Below, piece by piece: positions 17,956 to 26,981 of a stretch of 64,000 bases of DNA. The notes beneath the pieces were generated by a model. The model was not told the origin of the DNA, did no database searches, and saw only the letters and a program-made list of their open reading frames with translations. The DNA is taken from the NCBI RefSeq assembly GCF_900113765.1, contig NZ_FOQO01000009.1:124001-188000 (forward strand). Reading direction: 5' to 3'. Each line of letters begins with the position of its first letter. The stretch's first letter is position 1. Position numbers and translations under genes: made by a program. The stretch comes from Parapedobacter indicus (GTDB lineage: Bacteria > Bacteroidota > Bacteroidia > Sphingobacteriales > Sphingobacteriaceae).

Positions 17956-19296
17956 ATGAGAATTATATCATCTTTAAACTCAAATTATTGGTTGAGGTCG
18001 GGATCTATCAATCTGCTTCAAAACGCACTGACGTTAATCATTTCATTTAGCTCATTTTATTTCCTGATCAGGACGCTGGACAAAACGGATTTTGGCGTAT
18101 GGGTATTATTCATGTCCGCAGTGTCGATCATGGAATTCGCGAGGACCGGATTGATCAGCAAGAGCTTGATTACCTATTTGTCTTCAGCTCCAAGCAACGC
18201 TCATAATTCAATCATTACGGCGTCCTTCGCCGTTAACCTATCACTTACGATCGTGCTGGCTGCAGCCTGCCACCTATTAGCTCCCTTATTCGGCAAACTG
18301 TGGGACAGTCCGCAACTTGTCCCGTTGTTTAATCTGTATATCGTGACATTTGTCATCTCCGGTTTCCTGCTACAGTACCAAGCCATCGAGCAGGCACAGT
18401 TGCAATTCCGGGGTGTATTTCTTTCGAACCTTATCCGGCAAGGTACGCTGCTGGCTTTCGTTTTATACGTGTATTTCAACGATCGGCATACGTCATTGAG
18501 CGCATTGGTACAGGTAATGACCTGGGGTACCTTGGCAGCGACGCTTGTGTCGCACTATTTAGTACGCGGCACATTCAAGCTATGGGGAAAGCTGGACAAG
18601 TACTGGCTGAAACAATTGCTTCAATATGGTAAATATTCTTTCGGCACGTCGATGATGGCGGTAGTTTCCAGTTCAATAGACCAGATGATGATCGGCGGGT
18701 TGGTGTCTGCGACCTCTGCGGGAATTTACAACATTGCCGTGCGTGTTACCAACATGATCAACATCCCCACCAATGCGGCAGCCACCATTGTTTTCCCACA
18801 AAGTGCACGACGACTCGAAGATGGTGGAAATGATGCCGTAAAATCCCTCTATGAGAAATCAGTTGGGGCTGTTTTGGCCATGCTTTTCCCCGCTATCATT
18901 ATCGCATCTTTATTTGCTGGGCCTGTCATCCATTTCATTGGAGATGACCGTTATCCGGAGTCGATACCGTTGCTGCAAATCACCTTAGTTTCTGCATTTT
19001 TCATCCCATTCACCAAACAGTTCGGGACCATCCTTGACTCCATTGGCGGGGTGAAATTAAATTTTTACGTTACCGTTGTATCCGTTGCGCTCAATGCGCT
19101 ATTGAACTATGTATTTATCCGCCATTGGGGGATTGTTGGCGCCGCAGTTGCCATGTTGATTTCTTACCTGATCCTTTTTGTCGCCACACAATTGATCCTG
19201 AAAAAAATACTGGGTGTACGTACCGGTGCCGCGTTGGTTTATGCGTTCAAAAGCTACGGCGAGGTCTATAATAGACTCAGGCATCGGGCAACTTGA
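17956..19296 (+). CDS. Polysaccharide flippase (Wzx/MATE-like, MOP superfamily)
   Basis: A 446-residue membrane protein with about twelve to fourteen predicted helices, of the polysaccharide flippase type. It opens with SINLLQNALTLIISFSSFYFLIRTLDKTDFGVWVL, the usual first-helix region with the F-G-V motif, and has the repeated FGTSMMAVVSSSIDQMMIGG second-half signature. It should flip lipid-linked oligosaccharide repeat units across the inner membrane. Its stop lies 20 nt inside the 3' end of the convergent glycosyltransferase gene. It is a single-gene transcription unit under site 1. A second flippase at 46443 suggests two glycans or two lipid-linked substrates. Confidence 0.88.
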   Translation: MRIISSLNSNYWLRSGSINLLQNALTLIISFSSFYFLIRTLDKTDFGVWVLFMSAVSIMEFARTGLISKSLITYLSSAPSNAHNSIITASFAVNLSLTIVLAAACHLLAPLFGKLWDSPQLVPLFNLYIVTFVISGFLLQYQAIEQAQLQFRGVFLSNLIRQGTLLAFVLYVYFNDRHTSLSALVQVMTWGTLAATLVSHYLVRGTFKLWGKLDKYWLKQLLQYGKYSFGTSMMAVVSSSIDQMMIGGLVSATSAGIYNIAVRVTNMINIPTNAAATIVFPQSARRLEDGGNDAVKSLYEKSVGAVLAMLFPAIIIASLFAGPVIHFIGDDRYPESIPLLQITLVSAFFIPFTKQFGTILDSIGGVKLNFYVTVVSVALNALLNYVFIRHWGIVGAAVAMLISYLILFVATQLILKKILGVRTGAALVYAFKSYGEVYNRLRHRAT

Positions 19297-20200
19297 TGCC
19301 CAATTCCCGGCTATCGGTGGAATGTGTGAGGTTCCATCCGATTGCGCGCAACGCCGCGCGGATCAAATCAAACCGGCCTTTGCTCAGGTACTTGACCAGC
19401 AAGACGGGCGTGGCAATCAGCAGGTAGTAACAACTAAAGGCAAATGCGGTAGTCCACTTCGTATTCCGTCGGATAAATAACCAGCGGTTGCGTACCATAA
19501 AGTAGGTCTTCAATGGACTCTCCTTCCCCACGCTCATCGATTCTTTGTGGTAAATTGTTGCCTTTCCGGTGAAGCCTGTTTTAAGACCCGCGCGCTTGAA
19601 CTTCTCACACCAATCCAGCTCTTCGTAATAGAGAAAAAAATGTTCTTCCATCAGCCCCACCCGCTCAAGGTCCGACCTTCGGCACATCATGGCCGCTCCA
19701 TGGCAATAGCCCGTTTCAGCGGTGATATGGCTGTATTGCCCGTTATCATCTGTCAGGAAGCCGATGCTGCTGTTACGGCCAGTCAGGTAATTCATTGATG
19801 TAAACCCAGCATACTGGATTTTGCGCTTATCTTCGTGGTAAAGGATGAGCGGGGAAAGTAAGCCGATCTCCGGATGGCGTTCCAGCTCGCTGCACATCGT
19901 AGGAACAAGGCCTGCGGTTATTTCCGTGTCATTGTTCAAAAAGAGTAGATAATCGCCTGTTGCGTATCGGACACCGAGGTTATTACCGCCCGCGAAACCA
20001 AGATTTGCTGCTGACTGCACATAGATGACTTCCGGATATACCGTTTGAAAGAAATCCCGATTATCCACTTGGCTTCCATTGTCCACGACTATGACCTCGA
20101 AGGCGGTATCGGGTGCATGTGCAATGATCGAACGTAGAAAATCAGCAGTAAGTGCCGGCTGTTTGTAATTAACGGTAATGATAGATACCTTCGTTTCCAT
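19277..20200 (-). CDS. Glycosyltransferase family 2 (rhamnosyltransferase-like)
   Basis: A 307-residue GT-A enzyme. VSIITVNYKQPALTADFL opens the fold, followed by VVDNGSQVDN, NLGFAGGNNLGVRYATGDYLLFLNNDTE (DxD-type NND), and FLYYEELDWCEKFKRAG, which carries the catalytic acidic residue. A hydrophobic C-terminal segment (FAFSCYYLLIATPVLLVKYL) suggests membrane attachment. It is divergent from the NRPS-PKS gene; the 171-bp gap holds two palindromic sites, one for each direction. Its 3' end overlaps the flippase gene by 20 nt. Confidence 0.87.
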   Translation of the reverse strand: METKVSIITVNYKQPALTADFLRSIIAHAPDTAFEVIVVDNGSQVDNRDFFQTVYPEVIYVQSAANLGFAGGNNLGVRYATGDYLLFLNNDTEITAGLVPTMCSELERHPEIGLLSPLILYHEDKRKIQYAGFTSMNYLTGRNSSIGFLTDDNGQYSHITAETGYCHGAAMMCRRSDLERVGLMEEHFFLYYEELDWCEKFKRAGLKTGFTGKATIYHKESMSVGKESPLKTYFMVRNRWLFIRRNTKWTTAFAFSCYYLLIATPVLLVKYLSKGRFDLIRAALRAIGWNLTHSTDSRELGIKLPDA

Positions 20201-20219
20201 CTGTTTGTAAATTGTGCTG

Positions 20220-20227
20220 CAAAACTA
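20220..20227 (-). promoter_or_regulatory. -7 box of the leftward glycosyltransferase, linked to site 2
   Basis: TAGTTTTG on the minus strand fits TAnnTTTG, 19 nt before the ATG at 20200. The palindrome at 20276-20293 begins 48 nt upstream of it. No -33 TTG is seen. Confidence 0.65.
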
Positions 20228-20275
20228 TCTTTTTTCCCGATAACCTGAATCGCTATCCCTAATAATGGTAAAGCT

Positions 20276-20293
20276 TGTAGGCCTTATCCTACA
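20276..20293. promoter_or_regulatory. EPS regulon palindrome, site 2 (TGTAG-N8-CTACA)
   Basis: The dyad extends to TTGTAG-N8-CTACAA. It lies 48 nt from the leftward -7 box at 20227-20220. It starts 24 bp before site 3, which serves the opposite direction. Confidence 0.8.
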
Positions 20294-20299
20294 ATTACC

Positions 20300-20317
20300 T
20301 GTAGCATATACGCTACA
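20300..20317. promoter_or_regulatory. EPS regulon palindrome, site 3 (TGTAG-N8-CTACA)
   Basis: TGTAG, catatacg, CTACA; the dyad extends one base inward (TGTAGC/GCTACA). It ends 49 nt before the -7 box of the NRPS-PKS gene at 20367, so the NRPS line is placed under the same control as the EPS genes. Confidence 0.8.
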
Positions 20318-20366
20318 AACGTAAAATATGGCGGCGGATTTAGCGGTACATATTAACTATCAGGTG

Positions 20367-20374
20367 TAATTTTG
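20367..20374 (+). promoter_or_regulatory. -7 box of the NRPS-PKS operon, linked to site 3
   Basis: TAATTTTG fits TAnnTTTG. The last three bases form the in-frame TTG at 20372, so that codon cannot be the start; ATG 20387 is used instead, giving a leader of only a few nucleotides. No -33 TTG is present. Confidence 0.65.
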
Positions 20375-20386
20375 AAGCATTTACAA

Positions 20387-23300
20387 ATGCTAGGTAAACG
20401 GAAATTTGCTACCCTCGTCGATCTGTTTCGCCAACAGGTGGAAAAAACGCCATCCCGCACAGCGGTGGTGTTTAACCATCAGTCGTTGTCGTACCGCGAA
20501 TTGGACGAACGGGCGAACCAGGTAGCCCACTTGCTGATCGCAAAAGGTGTAACCCAAGAAACGCTTGTTGCGATATGCCTCGAAAAGTCTTTGGAAATGA
20601 TTGTCGGTATGCTGGCTATCTTAAAAGCCGGTGGTGCGTACGTTCCCATCGATCCAGCGTATCCCGAAGACCGCATAACCTATGTGCTGAAAGACATAAA
20701 CGCCAGCGTTGTATTGACCGCCGATGAAAGCATCGGACTCTTCGAATCCATTAGTAAAGCAAGTGATCAGGCATTCACAATCTTAAACCTATCGCAGCCG
20801 GACTCCTACGTTGGCCAGCCAATCACCTTGCCCGAGTCGGCAAACTTATTATCCGGGGATAACCTGGCCTACATCATTTATACTTCGGGGTCGACAGGGC
20901 GCCCCAAAGGGGTGATGATCAGCCATCGGAATGTCGTCAGGCTGTTTGTAAATGACACTCCGCTTTTTGATTTCGATGAAAGGGACGTATGGACGATGTT
21001 CCATTCGTTTTGCTTTGATTTTTCAGTCTGGGAGATGTATGGTGCGTTGCTGTTCGGCGGGAAGCTGGTGATTGTTCCGAAAAACGTAGCGCGTGATGCA
21101 AGCTTATTTTGCCAATTATTGGCAGATGAAGGTGTTACTATATTAAACCAAACACCGTCTGCGTTCTACATCCTGCAAGACCAGATTTCCTCCTTAACGC
21201 TGCCTTTACCGCTGCACGTCAGGTATGTGATCTTCGGCGGCGAAGCGCTCAATCCCGCCAAATTAACAGCCTGGCATGAACGCTACCCCGATTGCCGCCT
21301 GATCAATATGTACGGAATCACGGAAACGACCGTACACGTAACCTATCAGGAGATCGAAAAAAACCACCTGGATGAAACGACCAGCGTCATCGGAAAGCCT
21401 ATCCCTACGCTTTACGCCTACATTTTGGACGAGAGCCTCCGCGCGGTGCCGGCGAATACGGCCGGTGAACTCTTTGTCGGTGGCGATGGCTTAGCCAGGG
21501 GCTATCTGAACCTCGAACAACTTACGGCCGAACGTTTTATTGCGGACCCCTACCGTAGCGATGGAGCTAAACTTTACCGTACCGGTGATTTGGTGAAGCA
21601 AGCGGATGACGGCACATTGGAATACCTGGGCCGTATAGACGAACAAGTGAAGGTACGAGGGTTCAGGATAGAGCTCGGGGAAATTGAACACGCCATGCAG
21701 CAAATTCCGGAAGTTGTACACGGCGTTGTCGTTGCGGCAAAAAGGGAGAATGGCGACACCCAACTTATTGGTTACTATGTAGCCAAACAACCGCTGCGCA
21801 AATCATCCATAAACGAGTTCCTGCGCGGCCGGCTACCGGAGTACATGGTACCTCCATTGCTCGTGGAAGTCGACCATATTCCCTTGACAAGCAACGGCAA
21901 GGTGGACAAAAAAGCATTGCCCATCCCGGATGGGTCTCAATTGTCAACCCGTACCTATGTGGCGTTGAAACACAAAACCGAGCGTACGATCGCTACCTGC
22001 TGGAAAACCGTGCTAACTATCGAACGGATCGGCCGGGATGACAATTTCTTTGAACTTGGGGGCAACTCCCTCTTGGCACAAAAAACAACCATTGAATTAA
22101 GAAAGGCCGGTATCGATAGTACGGTGATTAACCTATACCGATATCCTACCGTGCGGGAACTGGCTCGTTTTCTGGATGGAAAGAACAGCTCCTCCCCGGG
22201 CGGAAAAATCAGGAACACGAATCCGGTAATACACCGGGATAAGGATGTCGCCATCATCGGTATGGCGGGCCGTTTTCCCGGCGCCAATACAAGTGAGGAA
22301 TTATGGGATATCCTCGTCAACGGGAAGGAAACCATCCGATTCTTCAGCGAGGAGGAACTGGACCCATCTATTCCCCTGGCAGACCGGATGTCACCCGATT
22401 ATGTCAAAGCCCGTGGCGTCATTGACCATGCAACCGACTTCGACGCTTCTTTTTTTGGCATACATGCCGCACAAGCCGAATTAATGGATCCCCAGCACCG
22501 GGTTTTTCTGGAGATCTGCTGGGAGGCGCTCGAAAAAACGGGGTATGTGCCCCAGAAATTCGACGGATTTATCGGGGTGTATGCGGGCTGTGCCCAAAAT
22601 ACGTACTTCACCAACCATGTGCGGGCGAATGGTGAATTGCTGGAGAAATCCGGCGGGATGCAAGTGCTGACAGCAAACGACAAGGATTACCTATCCAGCA
22701 GGGTGGCTTATTCGCTGGATCTGAAAGGGCCGGCCGTTACCGTGCTGTCTGCCTGTTCCACGTCGTTGCTCGCCGTGGCGCAAGCCGCGGAAAGTATCCG
22801 AAGCGGTCAGTGCGACCTTGCACTGGCCGGTGGCGTATCGATCACCTGCCCCATCAACAGCGGGCACCTGTATGAGGAAGGCGCCATGCTGAGCAACGAC
22901 GGCCATTGCCGTCCGTTTGACCGGGACGCCCGGGGTACCCTGTTCAGCGACGGTGCCGGCGTAGTGGTGCTGAAAGACAAAAAACAGGCAGAAGAAGACG
23001 GCGACGTGATCTACGCGGTGATCAAAGGTGTCGGCATCAGCAACGATGGCCGTGTAAAAGGAAGTTTTACCGCTCCAAACGCCGGGGGTCAAGCGCATTG
23101 TATTGAGATGGCTATCCGGGATGCACAAGTGGATCCCGCAGACATCTCCTATGTAGAAACGCATGGAACCGCAACGCCATTGGGAGATCCGATAGAAATT
23201 GAGGGACTCCGGTTGGCCTTTGGAGATCAAGCAGAACATCAATACTGCAAAATTGGTTCGATAAAAAGTAATCTGGGCCACCTGACGCACGCTGCCGGTG

Positions 23301-26300
23301 TTGCGGGATTAATTAAGGTAGCGATGTCTCTCTATCACAAGAAGCTCCCGCCTTCCATTAACTACCGCAGGCCGAATCCGGAAATCAATTTTGAAGAAAG
23401 CCCCTTCGTCGTGAACGACCAACTGAGCGATTGGCTACCCCGACGGGAAAGACGGATCGCCGGAGTAAGCTCCTTTGGCGTAGGTGGGACCAATGTGCAT
23501 GTCGTTCTGGAAGAACACGACACCCCTACGGATGCCATCATCCCGGCGGAATCAGGCAAGGGTACTTCCGGCCTCCACGTGATCAACCTATCGGCCAAAA
23601 GCGAAACGTCCCTGCAGCAATATGCTCACAAATTAGCGGTGTTTCTCGATCGTCATCCCGGCATAACGATCACAGATATCGCTTACACCTTGCAGCAACG
23701 GCGGGAAGACTTGGACTACCGGAGTGTTACGATCGTTTCCAGCGCCAGTGAGCTGGTTAACAGCCTACGCACCTATCCGCTGCAAATACACAAAGCCAGC
23801 AGAGACCGGGAAGCGGTCGCGTTCCTGTTTCCGGGACAGGGTTCCCAATTTCCAAACATGGGAAAGGAACTGTATGCCCTTGAAAACGTATACCGGGAAG
23901 CAATCGATGAATGCAGTACGATACTGTTTGATATACTCGGAGAAGATATTCGGAAGGTAATTTTTGTGGAAACCATTGATCCGGATACCCAGGAAAAGCT
24001 AAGGAATACAAAATATGCGCAACCGGCCCTGTTTATCACGGAATACGCCTTAGCCAAATTATGGATGAGCTGGGGGGTGCTGCCTACCGCTTTCATCGGG
24101 CATAGCATCGGCGAATTCGTCGCTGCGCATCTGGCCGGAGTTTTCTCCTTGGCCGATGCACTGAAATTGGTAGCGATCCGCGGACGCCTGATCGCTGGCC
24201 TCCGCCCGGGAAGCATGCTTTCGGTAAGAGGCGATGCGAGCCATATCGCCCAGTTGATGCCAACGGGTATATCCATGGCGGCGATAAACGCACCATCTCT
24301 ATGCGTGGTAGCAGGCGAAACACCGGCAATCCGGGATTTTTCTATTGATCTCGATGCCCAAGGAATCGCCAACAAGCTGTTGGAGACCAGCCATGCGTTC
24401 CATTCGGACATGATGGAGCCGGTATTGGAAGCGTTCAGAAATGTTTTTGAAGGGATCACACTCCGCACGCCCAACAAGCCGATCGTCTCTACGGTGACCG
24501 GCACCTGGCTGAAGGATGAGGAAGCCACCGATGCCGATTACTGGGTACGCCATGTGCAGGCTACCGTACGGTTTTCCGATGCGTTGCTCTTTATCGAGGA
24601 GGAGCTGAATCCGATTTTTCTGGAGGTGGGCCCCGGCGCAGTCACCGCAACCTTGGCGAGACAGCACGGCAGCCTTATTGCGCCGAACGTTATCAGCGGT
24701 ATACAACCGGTTGATGCGCTTCGCAACCTGTATGCCGCAATTGGCAAACTATGGATTGCAGGCATACAGCCGGATTGGGACCGTGTGAACCGGAGACAGG
24801 GCAAACTGGCCGGGCTTCCCACGTATGCTTTTGACCGAAAGCGGCATTGGTTATCACCCAAGATGCCCGCAATCGAAGCGCCTGTGGAAACGGCAAACAA
24901 CGGCAGCTACAAAGAAAATATGACAGCAGTCCATATGAATAGAAAAACCGTACTCATTGATAAGGTAAGGACCTTGCTTGAAGATGCCGCAGGCATCGAG
25001 ATCAATCCGGAAGCAACCCACTCCAACTTCGCTGAGCTTGGCCTTGATTCGTTACTTCTGACCCAAGTTGCCCTCAGCATGAAAAGGGAATTTGGCGTAC
25101 CCGTTACGTTCAGGGGACTGAGCCAAACCTACGCAACGCTGGATTCGCTTGCCGAATACTTGGACCAGACCCTGGAGCCCGATGCGTATCGCGTTACGAA
25201 CACGATAGCCGCCGACCGGGTTGTGTTACCCGTACAGCAACAGGGGGCTCAGGGAGCCACTGACTTGAACGCCATCCAACTGATTTCCCAGCAGATCGCG
25301 TTGTTGTCTCAGCAGGTCTCTTTGCTCCAGCAGGGAACACCACCCGTCGTTAACGCGGTGCCCGCCGACAGCCGGCCGCGTGTTGAGCAACCGGGTCAAC
25401 CAAGCCCTTGGAGTGACCTCACTGCCGAGGAAACCTCCGAATTGAAAAAACCATTTGGAGCCACGGCCCGGATTGAAAAAAAAGCTTCCATGCTTACCTC
25501 GGGCCAACAAGCCTATCTGGACAGCTTCGTAGCACGCTATACCGAGAAAACCGGCAAAAGTAAATCTTATACTCAGGAGCACCGCCAACACATGGCTGAT
25601 CCCCGTGTCGTATCGGGTTTCAAACCTGAAACCAAGGAAATCGTCTACCCCATCGTGGTGAACAAATCCAAGGATTGCCGACTGTGGGATATTGACGGCA
25701 ATGTGTATATCGACGCCCTGAATGGGTTTGGTTCCAACTTCCTGGGCTATCAACCCGAAGCAATCAAACAGGCTCTGATACAGCAGGTAGAAGAAGGGTA
25801 CGAAATCGGTCCGCAGCACGAGAAGTCGGGCGAAGTTTGCAAGTTAATATGTGAATTTACCGGATTTGATAGGGCCGCATTATGTAATACGGGGTCGGAG
25901 GCCGTTTTGGGTGCCATGCGTATCGCGCGGACGGTTACCGGCCGGTCGACCATCGTGGCTTTTACGAACTCGTACCATGGAATCATGGATGAAGTGATCG
26001 CTCGGGGTACCAAGAAGCTGAAGACTTTTCCGGCTGCGCCCGGCATTATGCCCGAAGCGGTACAAAACATGCTGATTCTTGATTACGGTACGGAAGAGTC
26101 GCTTCAGATTATCCGGGAACGGGCGCATGAACTGGCGGCTGTGCTGGTAGAACCCATCCAAAGCCGGAGGCCTGAATTTGTACCTGTTGAATTCCTGCGG
26201 GAGCTGCGGGAGATCACGGCCCATGCGGGCACGGCACTGATATTCGACGAGGTCATATCCGGGTTCCGGTTCCACCCACAGGGTGCCCAGGGCCTGTTTG

Positions 26301-26971
26301 ACATCCAAGCAGATATTGCTACGTATGGCAAGGTAGCCGGCGCTGGCATTTCCATTGGGATTATCGCTGGCACTACCCCCTATATGGATGCATTGGATGG
26401 CGGTTTTTGGTCTTTTGGCGATGATTCTGCGCCGGAAGCTGGTGTAACGTATTTTGCCGGCACGTTTGTGCGGCATCCATTGGCGCTGGCCACCACCAAA
26501 GCATCGCTCGAATACCTGAAAGAACAAGGGCCGCAACTGCAGGAGACTGTTAATAAGCGCACAAAAACGCTGGTGGATCATCTTAACCGGATATGCGAAC
26601 GTTACCGCACACCACTATACATTGCTCATTTTGGATCGTTGTGGAAGGTAAAATATCGGGAAGAGTACCCCTACAGCGAACTGCTATTTGCCGCTATGCG
26701 ACTGCAGGGTATCCATATCCAGGATGGGTTTCCATGCTTTTTGACCACTGCCCATACCGATGGCGATATCGAAGCGATCGCACAGGCGTTTGAAGCAAGT
26801 GTCAAAGAGCTAGTTGAAGCGGGTTTTATTCCTACCCCGGAAGATGACATCGAAACGCCTGTACCTCCTACGCCCAACGCACGGCTGGGCAAAGACCGGG
26901 ATGGCAATCCGGCCTGGTTTGTGGCCGATGAAAAGAATCCGGGGAAATATTTACAAGTCATAACGGATTAG
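20387..26971 (+). CDS. Hybrid NRPS-PKS: A(Thr)-PCP-KS-AT(malonyl)-ACP-aminotransferase
   Basis: About 2194 residues. No condensation domain precedes the adenylation domain, so this is a loading module. A1 has YTSGSTGRPKG (~nt 20880) and a ten-residue pocket that I read as DFWNIGMVHK, the canonical threonine code. PCP: FFELGGNSL (~nt 22050). KS: cysteine in SACSTSL (~22750), histidines in ETHGTATPLGDP and NLGHLTHAAG. AT: GHSIGE (~24100) and HAFH (~24395), the malonyl-CoA type. ACP: LGLDSLLL (~25040). A class III PLP aminotransferase follows, with FDEVISGFR and lysine in YGKVAGAG (~26330). No KR, DH or ER. By analogy with the KS-AT-ACP-AmT part of iturin-type synthases, the aminotransferase should convert the beta-keto group to an amine. 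Confidence 0.92.
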   Translation: MLGKRKFATLVDLFRQQVEKTPSRTAVVFNHQSLSYRELDERANQVAHLLIAKGVTQETLVAICLEKSLEMIVGMLAILKAGGAYVPIDPAYPEDRITYVLKDINASVVLTADESIGLFESISKASDQAFTILNLSQPDSYVGQPITLPESANLLSGDNLAYIIYTSGSTGRPKGVMISHRNVVRLFVNDTPLFDFDERDVWTMFHSFCFDFSVWEMYGALLFGGKLVIVPKNVARDASLFCQLLADEGVTILNQTPSAFYILQDQISSLTLPLPLHVRYVIFGGEALNPAKLTAWHERYPDCRLINMYGITETTVHVTYQEIEKNHLDETTSVIGKPIPTLYAYILDESLRAVPANTAGELFVGGDGLARGYLNLEQLTAERFIADPYRSDGAKLYRTGDLVKQADDGTLEYLGRIDEQVKVRGFRIELGEIEHAMQQIPEVVHGVVVAAKRENGDTQLIGYYVAKQPLRKSSINEFLRGRLPEYMVPPLLVEVDHIPLTSNGKVDKKALPIPDGSQLSTRTYVALKHKTERTIATCWKTVLTIERIGRDDNFFELGGNSLLAQKTTIELRKAGIDSTVINLYRYPTVRELARFLDGKNSSSPGGKIRNTNPVIHRDKDVAIIGMAGRFPGANTSEELWDILVNGKETIRFFSEEELDPSIPLADRMSPDYVKARGVIDHATDFDASFFGIHAAQAELMDPQHRVFLEICWEALEKTGYVPQKFDGFIGVYAGCAQNTYFTNHVRANGELLEKSGGMQVLTANDKDYLSSRVAYSLDLKGPAVTVLSACSTSLLAVAQAAESIRSGQCDLALAGGVSITCPINSGHLYEEGAMLSNDGHCRPFDRDARGTLFSDGAGVVVLKDKKQAEEDGDVIYAVIKGVGISNDGRVKGSFTAPNAGGQAHCIEMAIRDAQVDPADISYVETHGTATPLGDPIEIEGLRLAFGDQAEHQYCKIGSIKSNLGHLTHAAGVAGLIKVAMSLYHKKLPPSINYRRPNPEINFEESPFVVNDQLSDWLPRRERRIAGVSSFGVGGTNVHVVLEEHDTPTDAIIPAESGKGTSGLHVINLSAKSETSLQQYAHKLAVFLDRHPGITITDIAYTLQQRREDLDYRSVTIVSSASELVNSLRTYPLQIHKASRDREAVAFLFPGQGSQFPNMGKELYALENVYREAIDECSTILFDILGEDIRKVIFVETIDPDTQEKLRNTKYAQPALFITEYALAKLWMSWGVLPTAFIGHSIGEFVAAHLAGVFSLADALKLVAIRGRLIAGLRPGSMLSVRGDASHIAQLMPTGISMAAINAPSLCVVAGETPAIRDFSIDLDAQGIANKLLETSHAFHSDMMEPVLEAFRNVFEGITLRTPNKPIVSTVTGTWLKDEEATDADYWVRHVQATVRFSDALLFIEEELNPIFLEVGPGAVTATLARQHGSLIAPNVISGIQPVDALRNLYAAIGKLWIAGIQPDWDRVNRRQGKLAGLPTYAFDRKRHWLSPKMPAIEAPVETANNGSYKENMTAVHMNRKTVLIDKVRTLLEDAAGIEINPEATHSNFAELGLDSLLLTQVALSMKREFGVPVTFRGLSQTYATLDSLAEYLDQTLEPDAYRVTNTIAADRVVLPVQQQGAQGATDLNAIQLISQQIALLSQQVSLLQQGTPPVVNAVPADSRPRVEQPGQPSPWSDLTAEETSELKKPFGATARIEKKASMLTSGQQAYLDSFVARYTEKTGKSKSYTQEHRQHMADPRVVSGFKPETKEIVYPIVVNKSKDCRLWDIDGNVYIDALNGFGSNFLGYQPEAIKQALIQQVEEGYEIGPQHEKSGEVCKLICEFTGFDRAALCNTGSEAVLGAMRIARTVTGRSTIVAFTNSYHGIMDEVIARGTKKLKTFPAAPGIMPEAVQNMLILDYGTEESLQIIRERAHELAAVLVEPIQSRRPEFVPVEFLRELREITAHAGTALIFDEVISGFRFHPQGAQGLFDIQADIATYGKVAGAGISIGIIAGTTPYMDALDGGFWSFGDDSAPEAGVTYFAGTFVRHPLALATTKASLEYLKEQGPQLQETVNKRTKTLVDHLNRICERYRTPLYIAHFGSLWKVKYREEYPYSELLFAAMRLQGIHIQDGFPCFLTTAHTDGDIEAIAQAFEASVKELVEAGFIPTPEDDIETPVPPTPNARLGKDRDGNPAWFVADEKNPGKYLQVITD

Positions 26972-26981
26972 ATTACATCGC

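Noticed and set aside
20372..20386. TTG at 20372 as the start of the NRPS-PKS gene (likewise TTG 11819 for the acyltransferase and the start at 62444 for the TolC-like gene)
   Set aside because: Each lies inside or at the edge of a -7 promoter box, so transcripts would not include it; later ATG codons give normal protein starts.
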